Origin: Polytrichum commune | Taxonomy: Eukaryota > Streptophyta > Polytrichopsida > Polytrichales > Polytrichaceae | Direction: 5' to 3' | DNA: 64,000 bases | Assembly (NCBI GenBank): GCA_950295325.1 | Contig: OX485807.1 | Coordinates: 43,988,440 to 44,052,439 of the forward strand | Shown here: positions 9,719 to 20,109 of the stretch, piece after piece | How positions within the stretch are numbered: the stretch's first letter is position 1 | Layout of the letters: every line of letters starts with the position of its first letter | Made by a program: the position numbers and the translations under genes | The notes under the pieces: model-generated | What the model was told of the DNA's origin: nothing | The model's database searches: none | What the model saw: the letters and a program-made list of their open reading frames with translations, nothing else

Positions 9719-9947
9719 GACCATTGCGATTTTTGTTTGTTTGTTTGTTTTTTTTTTTTTTTTGAGACAGAAGGCCGACAGGCCAACGCCAAGCACAGGA
9801 GGTAGTTGACCACCTGGCAAGTTTTCCGTCAAGTAGAGAGGAGATTTCACAGCCGGGATTCGAACTGCCAACCTCTTCCTTGAGATTTGGGTATCCCTCT
9901 ACCATCACCCGGTAGTTTAAGGTCATGTCGGACCATTGCGATTTTTG
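9719..9947 (-). mobile_element. tRNA-derived SINE with 17-bp target duplication
   Basis: GACCATTGCGATTTTTG occurs at 9719-9735 and 9931-9947 and flanks a 195-bp insert (9736-9930). Read on the minus strand the insert starts with a tRNA-like head. An A-box-like GTGATGGTAGAGGG is followed about 35 nt later by a B box, AGTTCGAATCC (within 9850-9875 on plus). After this come an unrelated body ending in GTTGGCCTGTCGGCC and TTCTGTCTC, and a tail of A residues passing into CAAA repeats. Pol III boxes, A-rich tail and long target duplication are the standard SINE signature. The body's 3' end recurs at 33001-33046. Confidence 0.88.
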
Positions 9948-9984
9948 GGCCGTGATCGGGGGAGATTTTTGGGCATACTAAGCG

Positions 9985-10195
9985 GTTGAGATCCTCAGTG
10001 TTTGCAAGTCCAACCGGTTACATGTTGACATCCTTCGGTCTTCCTTTTACTAAATTGGGGTATATTCTTCTATAGATTCCTCTAAAACGATCCCTAATTC
10101 TCCTGCAGTCTTGAACTTCGACCGGTTATTTCTCAAACTCAACCGGTTCGTCTGTAACCAACTGCCGGTTCTCCCTGATCAAAGTTTTGGGGCGG
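9985..10195. repeat. Diverged copy of the AACCGGTT-rich 210-bp repeat
   Basis: It begins GAGATCCTCAGTGTTTGCAAG and has the same internal order as the array at 10483-11095: AACCGGTT-ACATGTTGACATC, a TTGGGGTATATTCTTC stretch, two further CCGGTT sites and CTGCCGGTTCTCC. It is separated from the array by about 290 bp of unrelated DNA (10200-10480), in which I see no gene. Confidence 0.8.
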
Positions 10196-10482
10196 TTTTC
10201 AAGTTCCACAATACGTGAGTTACCCTTACTACTACCACTCCAACGATTGATGACATAGTGGGGTAAGAAAGGACCCGAGGGCGTCCCTTGTGACGCATCC
10301 ACGACTGAAGTCACTCGAAACCCGGGACACTCAAAATCCCTTATGGAGGCGTCACAAAGAAGCCGACTTCGTGAATGCTTTCCTTCGCGAGTGAAAACAA
10401 TTAGCACAAGCTGAACTCTAAACCCCTCACACTAAAATTCCCTGACCCTCACACTAATTATGACAGACACACAGCTAGAGGC

Positions 10483-11095
10483 GAGATCCTAGTGTTTGCA
10501 AGTCCAACCGGTTACATGTTGTCATCTTTCGGTTTTCCTTTACTAAATTGGGGTATATTTTATAAATTCCTCTAAAATGATCGGTAATTTTCTTGCAATT
10601 TTGAAGCTCAACCGGTTACTTCTCAAACTCAACCGGTGCATCTGTAACTAACTGCCGGTTCTCCCCGGTCATTGATACTAAGTTAATCGGTTGAGATCCT
10701 AGTGTTTGCAAGTCCAACCGGTTACATGTTCACATCTTTCGGTTTTTTCTTTATTAAATTGGGGTATATTTTATAAATTCCTCTAAAATGATCGGTAATT
10801 TCCATGGAGTTTTGAACTTCAACCGGTTACTTCTCAAACTCAACCGGTTCATATGTAACTAACTGCCGGTTCTCCCCGATCATTGATACTAAGTTAATCG
10901 GTTGAGATCCTAGTGTTTGCAAGTCCAACTGGTTACATGTTGACATCTTTCGGTTTTCCTTTACTAAATTGGGGTATATTCTTCTACAAATTCCTCTAGA
11001 ATGATTAGTACTTTTCCTGCAGTCTTGATGAACTTCAACCGGTTACTTCTCAAACTCAACTGGTTCATCTGTACCTAACTGCCGGTTCTCTACAA
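10483..11095. repeat. 210/211-bp tandem array, three copies, rich in AACCGGTT
   Basis: GAGATCCTAGTGTTTGCAAG starts at 10483, 10693 and 10904 (spacings 210 and 211). Each unit has about four CCGGTT sites, two or three of them the perfect palindrome AACCGGTT. A fifth, isolated copy is at 13798-14003. No coding potential. Confidence 0.88.
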
Positions 11096-11256
11096 CCATA
11101 GTTTCAATCTGAAGTGGTCTTAGGGTTACTACTCTAGCTTAATTACATGGTTAAATTATACCATTGTTAAATGGGGGTTGAAGTCGATCTACGGGTAGAA
11201 ACACCTGGCGTAATTGGTCAGATTTGGTGGTGCCGTTTGATTGTTGACTCGTTACA

Positions 11257-11771
11257 TTAAGGCCACTTCACACACGAGACTGAGAGCCCCCGTGACCATT
11301 GCACTTTCAAGCACTCTCGTTGGTGGAAAAGGTGGAGCCGGTCCAAGTTTGCCGCTTCCCACTACGCTTGAGGGACCCAATGGAGTATGGGAATGCAAGG
11401 TGGATGTAAAGTCTACGTGGACTCCTACGTGGCATCGAATGGATCATGTTTCGTGGTCACTTTGGGTTATTTTTGAAAACCATGTCTTGGAGGTAGGCCT
11501 GACATAAAACCGGGAGACCATGGCACTCCGAACACTCACAACCGTTTGAGTTAGTCTAATTTATCATGTGTGAGGACCCGCGTGAGAAGAAATTCATTGA
11601 AATAGCATTTGGTGGAGGGTCCGGTCACATATGGCTTCACACTACACTTGAGGATTCGTGACCACACTACATGATTTTGGACGTGTGTTGGGACGGCCTT
11701 TGGACACTTTATTTTGGGGCTCTCACAATTTCATGGTCACGGCTCTTGGCTCGTGTGTGAAGTGGCCCTTA
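11257..11771. mobile_element. Tourist/PIF-Harbinger-like MITE, TTA target duplication
   Basis: The ends are inverted repeats: AGGCCACTTCACACACGAG at 11260 and its near-complement ending GAAGTGGCCC at 11768, with matching inner GAGAGCC and GTGACC. TTA flanks both sides (11257-11259 and 11769-11771). The 509-bp length, G/C-starting termini and TTA duplication fit non-autonomous PIF/Harbinger elements. A diverged relative lies at 47077-47535. The frame at 11241-11507 falls inside it and is not a gene. Confidence 0.78.
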
Positions 11772-13790
11772 GTCTAGAGGACTTGAGTGTAAAGTAAAGC
11801 TGCTTAATTCCAACACATCATTAATATGAACACCTATATTTGAGTGGTATGTGGTTAGGTGGGGATCTAAGAATGGACACTGCAAAAGACCAATGTGCAT
11901 AAAGTATATTGGACTACGTGCTCAAAATGGGCTTACCATTTTAGGTTCAATGGTCATTATGGTTCCTTTCTTTTAAAATTTGTTTCATGTTGTTGTTTGG
12001 GGGGGGGGGGTTGTATGACCACTTAATGAGCACGAGAATCTTCATTTTGATAAAAGAGCTTCAAGAACTGTAAGGCAAATGGTTACGAGCGTTGTTAGGA
12101 TTGCTAATCATCTCGCACTAATTGCATGTTTCATAACCTACACGAAGTGAGTGCAAGGAGAAGAGTATTTAAGTAACACACATCTACTTTTACATAACTA
12201 TACACAACTACTTTACATAACTATGGAAGATATTCAAGAGCTCACAGTCTAACCCTTCATTGTTGAAGGGTGCATTCCAATGAAATTGAAACTTTCATAC
12301 CACCCTTCAATGTTGAGGGCAATTCATCACAAAGTCTCCAACATATTTATGATCAACCTCCTATTTGTGAAAACCACCTCCTTTATGAAAATATGCAAAC
12401 ACAAATATGTATGTTTCCACAAAAGCATAAAGAAGGTCCAAAGGACATAGAGTTGAAGTTTTAAAGTTAAGGCAACCAGGGAAAAGCTTAACTTTACTAA
12501 AATTTGGATGACGAGATGGATGAGAACCACAATAAAAGAACTAGAAAATGGTATGTAACACACACACACATCCATCCAAATTTAAAGTTCATATTCCTAT
12601 TCTAAAGGTGGTCAAAGTTTATTGATCGGAATATGATTTTTGAATGGGATAGATAGGATGGATTGGATACATCCAGTAATATAGTGGGGTTTTATGCACT
12701 TGGTTTTTTGCATGAGATCATGGATAGCACATTAATGACCGATATCTAATGTCATTTGGAAAAGTATTTGCCCCATGGTTGATAGATTTCTTTAATCTTG
12801 GATGTTGCCAAGTCAAAACTATCCCTCTTGGAGCAAGTCGGGCAAAAAATTGTGGCAGTAAGAAAATTGAAGGCCCAAATGTTGGGACCACTTAAAGCTC
12901 TATTCTAAACAGTAAAAATAGAAGTGGTAAAAATATAATTACCATGATATCAAATTACAATATTGTTTAAATCGTAATTACACCCTTTTTTACATCTACT
13001 GTGGGCTCCAAAATAATCATCCCATTTAGTGAGGGTTGGCTAATAATGTGTTTGGGAAATTAGTGCAATCATAAGATCTAGGATTTGGGAGTCCAAAGTA
13101 TTCTTGTCATGTTTTTTTGATGCTAGGTTTTGATGAGTATCAATGCTACCATACCATTTTACAATGCCCAAAGTTGTTGTTGTTGCACCATTGAGAATGG
13201 TTCTTAGAGTTGTGACTTCAAGTTTCAAAGCACCTTAGAGGACACATTGATTTTCTTAAGAGATTATGGTAAATGAGCACGTGATCATGAAATTCGTGTC
13301 ACTCCATTGAAATTCCAACCCTCGCTGATTTTGAGATTTGGCAAAATTATGCGTGGTTCGGGAATTAGAACCACACGCACTAATCAATGTAATCCTTAGG
13401 TGAACAATATCTTTGAAAAATCCTAAGACGACTTGTCATGCCTCGAGGTCGCCCTTGCTTAATGTGAAGGATGTGTATTAGACTTTGTCGGTGGTTAAGT
13501 GTGTGCTTGTGAGCTTTGACCCATGTCTTATACACTACATTAATCATGTTACTTTGAATACCATGATCAACACAAGGCTAACGGGCTCACATTCATGCCA
13601 ATACCGAGTTACGGGAGTTATTATTATTATTATTTATTTATACTTTGAATAATAATTTGGCATTCTACTAGAGTGTGTACCACATTGAATCAAGATATAT
13701 TTTATGAATGCTAAACTACTGAAATAACGAAGCCCACATTACATAGAAGAAAGAGTGTAGCCTTGGTTTAGGGTTTGGTTCAATGCCCGG
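11772..13790. other. No gene seen
   Basis: AT-rich DNA. It holds a G11 run at about 12000, a small hairpin (CCCTTCA/TGAAGGG, 12253-12270), a (CA)n at about 12559, and a (TTA)n tract near 13618. No reading frame resembles a known protein. Confidence 0.4.
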
Positions 13791-13797
13791 GAAGTGT

Positions 13798-14003
13798 TTG
13801 GGCATAGTCGGTCAAGATCCTAGTGATTCTAAGTCCAACTGGTTACATGTTGACATCCTCTGCTTTTGCTTTCATTCATTCGGGGTATATTCTTCTATAG
13901 ATTCCTCTAAAATGATCGGTAATTCTCCTGAAGTCTTGAACTTCAACCGGTTATTTCTCAAACTCAACCAGTGCATTTGTAACTAACCACCGGTTCTCCC
14001 CAA
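13798..14003. repeat. Dispersed fifth copy of the AACCGGTT-rich repeat
   Basis: It starts at GTCAAGATCCTAGTGATTC and keeps the same internal order, ending in CACCGGTTCTCCCC. It abuts the truncated 3' end of the LINE. Confidence 0.75.
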
Positions 14004-14168
14004 GCCCTGGTTTGGTAATCGGGCTTAAAGGGAAGCCATTTAGGGCTTAAAGGGCTTAAAGGTTGATGGGGGAAATGGGATATGTTATCCTAGGATTACT
14101 AGGGGGGGTTTGTGTTTCTTTGATGATAATACTGTTGGGGGGCAGTTGAAGTTGGACCGGATAGTGGT

Positions 14169-15061
14169 CTACGTTCTGGTTGAGATTAGTGATTGTGTGG
14201 CATTGTATGTGGTTAAGGTAGGGTGGTTGGAGTAGAATCCATCGATGTGACTGGTTGAGATGTAATTGTGGCCTCCTTGTCTTGTGAAACTATTGTGGTT
14301 GTTGACCGTGTTGAGGCCTATTGTATTAATGAAGTGGGCCCATTCGTAGTCTATGGGGTTCGGGGGGGATTTGAGACCGTTGGATGTTCTACCCTTGAGT
14401 AGTATATCGCGATTGAAGTCCCCCGCTAGGATGGTTAGGTGGTTTTGGTGGCGGTGAATTAAGCTTTGGATTTGAGTTTGTATGTCACTTATGAGGTGTG
14501 TATCTTGGGGGTGTGTAGGCATGTACATATTTAGTAGTAGTATTGGTGTAATGGGTTTGTTGGTGATTAGTATGACTTGTAGGTAAGGTGATATTGGGCT
14601 TGGGGTGGGGATCTTGTTGATATTTTCATTTGTGTATATGGATTTGGATATTAAGGCTAGGATGCCTCCTCTAGCCATAGTAGGCCCGGCATATCGGTTG
14701 TGTTGCAAGTTGTGTTATTGGAGTTATTATATATGACTTTGTAGTTTTGTAGTTTCCTATCTATATAGGATGTGGATTTGTGTTGTTGGATTTTGGTTTT
14801 TTGAGTGAGTATAATGTGCGGGTTTTTGTGTAGTGTATGTGTGAGTTCTTGAATGCCTGGTAGGCTAGAACTAATGCAGCATGTGTTCCAAGTGGCTATG
14901 GTTAGGGTTGTGGTGTGGTGGTTGTGCGTGTGTGTGTCCGCCGGTGGTGTGTGGTTGGGGTTCTCATACCTTGTGTTGGGGTGGTATCCCCTTATAAGTT
15001 GTGTACATTTGATTAATTCTGCTAGGATTTTTTGGGGGATGTGGGGGAATTTTTTTTTCAA
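14169..15061 (-). pseudogene. LINE endonuclease (EEP/APE-type) domain, frameshifted
   Basis: Two minus-strand frames give one domain. The upstream frame (15061-14657) has the opening strand LTIATWNTCC, then a HIILTQKTK segment where the family has the Mg-binding L-Q-E-T/K; here the Glu is replaced by Lys. The downstream frame (14708-14169) has ARGGILALISKS, MYMPTH, the catalytic AGDFNRDIL and the SHIDGFY strand. A frameshift lies at about 14660-14708. The order is that of endonuclease/exonuclease/phosphatase domains at the N-terminus of LINE ORF2. The reading frame stops at 14169 and no RT motifs follow. Confidence 0.72.
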
Positions 15062-15205
15062 ATTTTGTGTGGTTATTGGGTGACCTTTAGCTATGTTGTC
15101 GTTGATGTATGTGTATACATGTGGTATGGTGGTGATTTGGGTGGTGGGGATGGATGTGATATGTTGTGCATTGGAGTGCGTGTGGGGAGGTTGATTATGT
15201 AGCCT

Positions 15206-16033
15206 TCATAGAATGGTGAGGCATCTTGGGTCTAGGTTGTCGGTCATTTGTTGGTTACATATACTAGGAATTGGGCTATAAGCTATTATGAATGCGTATA
15301 GTTGGTAGTTGGTTGGGTATTTATAGAGGAGAGAGCTATGTTTGTGTAGGTGGGTTAGGTCGTGATTTTGGGGTTGGTGGGTGGTTTGGTTTAGGTAGTG
15401 TCCAAATAATTCTTCAAGGTGTGCATATTGGTTTTTGAGTGTGATTGTGTTATGTATGAAGTATTTATTTTGTCTTTGGGTGTATTCTATGGGGAGGTTG
15501 TATAGGATGTGTGGGGAGGGGCCCGGGTTTGTGTGGATATCACCTCCTAAAAGAATGATAGTGGAATTGTTCCATGTGTAGTAGTGTATGACTTTGGTTT
15601 TCGGAGTCTTAAGGTGAGTATGATTTATGTATGTAATGCGACCTATGTGTATTGAGGTGTTAATATGTGGGATTGGAGTGGTAAGTTGGTTTATTGGTGT
15701 GGCCGGGGGTGTGGTGTTTGTGTTAATGTGGTTATGGTATGTGGAAGTGGTGGAGGCTTTATTATCATTGTAGGTTATGTAGTGTTGATATGATGTTATT
15801 GTTGATGTATTATGTGGGTGGGGAGAGGTATAGTGGGCACAAGTCATTGAGAAAATGAGGGTAGCAACGAAAGTGGTAGTGAGTGTTTGAGTGCATGTGT
15901 ACTTTTTATTTATATGTAAAAGAATACACATAATGTATGTAAGAATCGACCATGTGTATGCTAGGGGATTTCTATTCATGTGGGTAGCTAGGGCCTTTGT
16001 GGTAGCTTGATGGTGAGTTCCTATAGTGTCCAC
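15206..16033 (-). pseudogene. LINE ORF2 N-terminal extension with 2A-like motif
   Basis: A 275-codon frame very rich in Thr, His, Asn and Tyr, reflecting the A/C-rich strand. Near the start are two hydrophobic stretches (about residues 26-42 and 50-65) that look like membrane or signal segments. A third hydrophobic run, NSTIILLGG, leads directly into DIHTNPGP (about 15518-15544). This resembles the 2A ribosome-skipping motif D-(V/I)-E-x-N-P-G-P, with His in place of Glu. Similar GDIHPNPGP motifs occur in animal LINEs, from memory. The frame ends before the endonuclease domain, with about 145 bp of disrupted sequence between. Confidence 0.55.
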
Positions 16034-16262
16034 TATTGAATCCCGGTGGTGCTAGTTGTGGCATATTGGTGTCCCCCGCGTGTGTGTTGGCCGTAGAGTT
16101 GTGTGGTGCTTGTGGGAGTCGGGCGGCGTTGGCGTGTAGAGGGTCCAATGAGGTGGCGGCCAACATTTGCATTATGTTGTGGATGCGGTGATTCGATTGT
16201 TGGAACTCCATAGCCATCGCACTCATTATGTTATGGATGTTGGTCGCGTGTGACTTGAGTGT

Positions 16263-18069
16263 TTATGTGGATGCCTCAACACGCATGTCCGTATTGAGGT
16301 TGATGTTATTGGTAAGTGATGTGAGTTTGTCGTCCATGGTCTCGGCTAGCTCCTTCATAGCTTTGGTAAAAAGCTTCTCCGAAACTAAGGGGGAGACGAC
16401 GGCGGTGTTATGCATGGCTTGAGCTTTTTGTGCGATGACCTCTCTTACGGGTGCGTGGGCTAGTCGGATGGCGGTTGGGTTGGGTTGGGTGCCGTCGATG
16501 CTACCTTTGTGTGGGACAAAGTCGACTCTTCTACCAAGTATGTATGTCGACTTATGTAACCACTCCGTGTAGACCGCCGCGTTGAGGCATTGGATGTGGC
16601 ACCATCCGGCTTGCCTATCATCCTCTTGCTTAGTTTTGTAACCAAATGTGACTCCGGTGATGTTCTCCTCTCCGAATAGCCTCTTGAGGGACTTGATGAT
16701 CGTGGATTGTGACTCGCGTTGTGGGAGGTTGTTCGCTACAAGTGTGGTGCTAATCCGTAGCTCCGACGGGTTGCCCACTTCTTTGTCTTTGGTGACGCTT
16801 ACCTTGAGGCGCTCGGCTTGAAAGTAAGACCGTTGGTGAGGATGTCCTCTTTAGCTTCTTCGGTGGTGAGGGTGATGAAGGCGAAGTCTTTGTCGGTGTC
16901 CGATTTGGTGAGGGAAAGAATCTCGACTTCGCGGCCGTCGTAGTAAGCATCTTGCATGAGGTTACTTAGGATGTCCATGGCCGTGTGGTTGTGGAGAGCC
17001 TCGCCCTTGAGGTGTAGTCTCATGTTCCGAGCTTTGGTGATAAGTTCGAATCCTTTTTCTACTTTGCCAATGATTCTTTCCCCGTCACCCATGGTCATGA
17101 CAAAGGCCCGTTCCCCACGTAGGAGGGCTAATCCATCACGTTTGGGATGTAAGAGATGGATTTTAATAAATCCGGCCCAATTCCTTGTAATTGTGTTGAT
17201 GCCTATGTCGATGGGGTTAGAGTATGCGGTCCCTAGGGGCACGCTCATGAGTCTAAGCCTCTCCATGCATGTGGCTTTGACTACCTTCCGGCTAAGTTTC
17301 TTGTACTCACCGTCAAATCTTATGGTGACGTGGAAGCCTTCGGTGAGGCCCGTGTCTTGGGAAATCTTCTCGTGCATGGGGACTTGAGTGAAGTGTAGAT
17401 GTTGTCCGGGGACCGCATCCGATCTTTCGGAGGGGTAGAGTAATTGCTTCGTCCTTGGGAAGGCGCGACGGAGTGATCGGAACTCTTGGATTTCGGTGGC
17501 GGGTGTTCCGACGGCGGTAAATTCCTCATCGGTTCGGGACTCCTTCAATTCTCTCTTGCCTCGTTGGACGGAGAGTGCTTCATGCATGTGAAAACCGAGC
17601 CACATTTGACCCATCATGTCAATACCCAAGGTGGCCGCCCGTTTTGACCTTGTGTGAGTGGATGGTGGAGTGTTTTTACTTGGTAATGTGGGTGTGGATG
17701 TGGCGGTATAGTCCTCGGCCTTTCTTCTTTTTGTGGTTTGACTTTCCGAGGCGTCCGCCAACCGGGGGTTCCGGTATTGTAGCGTTGGTGGGGTACTTTC
17801 GGAGATGTGTATGGACTTACGGGGTGTTGCTTGTGTGGCTTGAATGGAATTTCTTCCGAGTGAAATTTGTAAGGAGCTCCCCCCTCGCTCCGGTGACACG
17901 TTCTCAAGTTGAGCGTCCATGTCTAAGTCTTCTTCGGCTTCGAGGTCATGAACTTGAGGAGGTTGGGTGAGGGCGGTAAGTCGTGAGATGTTGGTGGCTG
18001 GGCTGCCACTTGTTGTCTGAATTCGACATATTGGTCTTGGAGTGTGTGCTGCTGATTGGACTGTGTCAT
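16263..18069 (-). pseudogene. LINE ORF1 (RNA-binding, RRM-like segments), frameshifted
   Basis: Reading minus from about 18069 (ATG beginning MTQSNQQ) or 18124. First comes an acidic/Pro-rich N-terminus, then a conserved-looking region GFHVTIRFDGEYKKLSRKVV ... NWAGFIKIHLLHPKRDG. Two RRM-like blocks follow, the second around LVANNLPQ ... GWCHIQCLNAA. Near 16806-16812 the frame must shift by one: the upstream frame ends KPSASR-stop, while the shifted frame continues smoothly into KVSVTKDKEVGNPSELRIST. A second switch at about 17950 may be needed if 18069 is the start. This would be the chaperone/RNA-binding protein of the LINE. Product assignment is by position and fold impression, not by a diagnostic motif. 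Confidence 0.5.
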
Positions 18070-19040
18070 GATGAATGTGGGTTGTGTTGAGTGGGCTGGT
18101 ACCGGCCCTGGTGGCGTATAACACCGTTGGGGGCGAACTGCTGGGGCTGCGGTTATCACTGGTGGGCTGGGCTTGCTGATTGGTCGGCTACTGTGTGTTC
18201 CGGGGTCGGGGGCGGGACTGTGCCGTTGGCTTGGCTTCCTATGATGTTTCCGTTGGTGTCTGGTGTGGTGGTGTGTCGGAGCTTGGTCGTAGGTCGTTTT
18301 GTGCTGGACTGCTATGGGTGTCCGTCTTGTTTTGTTGTCAATTTTGCGGGAGTGCAACCATTGTGTGAGTTTGATTGTATTGGTGAGAAGTGCGCTAGAT
18401 GGGTGTAGGTGTATGGGTATGGGGCGTACCTTGTTTCTGTGGAATGGTCTGTTGATTATGCCGGAGGCGGCATTGCCGAATCGTCGACTTACTGGTGCGC
18501 TGTTGTGTGCAGGTTGTTCGGTGATGTGGGCGGGTGTCTCCCTGCTGGCGCCTTTGGATGCGCGTTGTTCTGCTGATTGCGGGGGTGTTGTGCGTGGTGC
18601 TGCGCGGTTGAGTTGTATTGCGGTGGACTGCGGTGGGGAGTGTTGGGTGCCTGCTTGAGTGTGTCTTGCCGCCGTCCCTATTGCAGAGTGTTGCACCCGA
18701 GGTCGCAATGCCGAGTAGCGCGCAGAGTCCTGTCGGGTGTGGATCGTGTAGCGGGGAGTGGGAGTGACTGTGGGTGATGGGTGTTTGTGAGGATTGTCTA
18801 TGATTTGTCTAAGAATTGAGCGGTAGGAAGAGGAAGTGATGAGGAGAGGTGGAAGTGATGCCGTAATTCTGACTGAATGTGTGAGCAGTGAGTGAGGGAG
18901 GGGGGTGTGAAGCTTGAGAGTGGGGGGGAGCAGTGAGGAGAGTATGCTATGTGGGAGGGTGAGTGGGAAGGCGGATGATTGAGTGATTTTGAGCTTGTGG
19001 GTGGGTGGTTTAAGTAGGAGTAGTCGTTTGCTAATGTGGG

Positions 19041-19508
19041 TGTTTCTGTGTAGGTGGTGTTCGGCGGTGTCTGTCTTGGTAGTTGTTTGATGGTAGTTTT
19101 TGGGAGTTACACGGTGTGATGGAATTGATTTTAACGTGTTGTGTGTGTGCGCTGCGGTTTTGCTTTTGGTGGAGTATGGTTTTTGGAGCGGCAGCCTGGT
19201 AAGTTTGTTTGTGTGGGGTTTTCTTTGGCTGGGTGGTATCTTTAGTTTGGTTGGTAACTCATGTTCATTGAGGGTGTTTCTGTGTAGGTGGTGTTCGGCG
19301 GTATTTGTCTTGGTATCTGTTTGGTGGCAGTTTTTGGGAGTTACAGTGTGTGATGGGATTAGTTTTGACGTGTTGTGTGTATGTGCTGCGGTTTTGCTTT
19401 TGGTGGAGCATGGTTTTTGGAGCGGCAGCCTGGTAAGCTTGTTTGTGTGGGGTTTTCTTTGGCGAGGTGGTATCTTTAGTTTGTTTGGTTACTCAGTTTC
19501 ATGGGGAG
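19041..19508. repeat. 234-bp tandem duplication in the LINE 5' region
   Basis: TGTTTCTGTGTAGGTGGTG starts at 19041 and again at 19275; the copies stay aligned to about 19508 with roughly 90% identity. Position upstream of ORF1 in the element's own orientation recalls 5'UTR promoter monomers of some LINEs. Confidence 0.8.
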
Positions 19509-20109
19509 TGGCAGTGTTGTGAGCTGTCTTGTGCTGGATTAGGGTTGCAGGTTGTAGTGGGGCGTAATTGGACTTGTGTGGGATTGTTGTTGGCTCTGTG
19601 TGAGGTCTTTCTGTGGGGGTGTGTTGGGGTATGGAGTGTGGGAGTTTGGGTTATGTGTTTGCAGTTGAGTTTGGGGTGGCATCTGTGCGATTGGGTTGTG
19701 TGTTTCTGGTTGGGGTGGTGTCTGTTCGATGTGGGTTGGGTGGGTGGAGCCCGGTGAAGAGTGCGGAGCCGTGTTGGGGGTGACTGTTCTCGGCATCTGG
19801 TGCGGATGCGTGGTTGTGTGTTTGTGGGAGGCTGCTTGCGATTGGCGGTTGGATGAGGTAAGCGTGCCTCTCTGTTTGGAGCTCAGTATGTGGACTTTGT
19901 GTGTCAGGTTTTTGTGTGGAGAGCATTGTGTGCCTTTTTGTATGGTGTAGCGATTTGTGAGCGTTGTATGGTTGCGAGGTATTTCGAAATGCAGTGTTTT
20001 GAAGTGAGGTTGAGAGCAATGGTTTAGGGTTACATTGTACCTTTGTGTGGGTCTGGCTGTCCCTGATTCGTATTTGTTGATGTGTGTGGCGTGGGCGGTG
20101 TGCGACTTG

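Larger units (their letters stand above)
14165..20100 (-). mobile_element. LINE (non-LTR retrotransposon), minus strand, lacking its RT
   Basis: For about 6 kb the plus strand is extremely G/T-rich, so the element's sense (minus) strand is A/C-rich; composition returns to local AT-rich DNA at both ends. Reading 5' to 3' on minus there is an untranslated region with a 234-bp tandem repeat (19041-19508), a Pro/Thr/Gln-rich region, an ORF1 with RRM-like segments (16263-18069), a Thr/His/Asn-rich ORF with a 2A-like motif (15206-16033), and an endonuclease-like domain (14169-15061). No reverse transcriptase is found downstream (towards 14.1 kb). Frames are broken in several places. Loss of the 3' end is unusual for LINEs, which normally lose the 5' end. 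Confidence 0.75.

Noticed and set aside
10126..10407. 93-codon minus-strand frame
   Set aside because: It spans a repeat boundary and resembles no family.
18091..19950. Several plus-strand frames rich in Val, Cys, Trp and Gly
   Set aside because: They are produced by the G/T-rich antisense strand of the LINE and match no domain.
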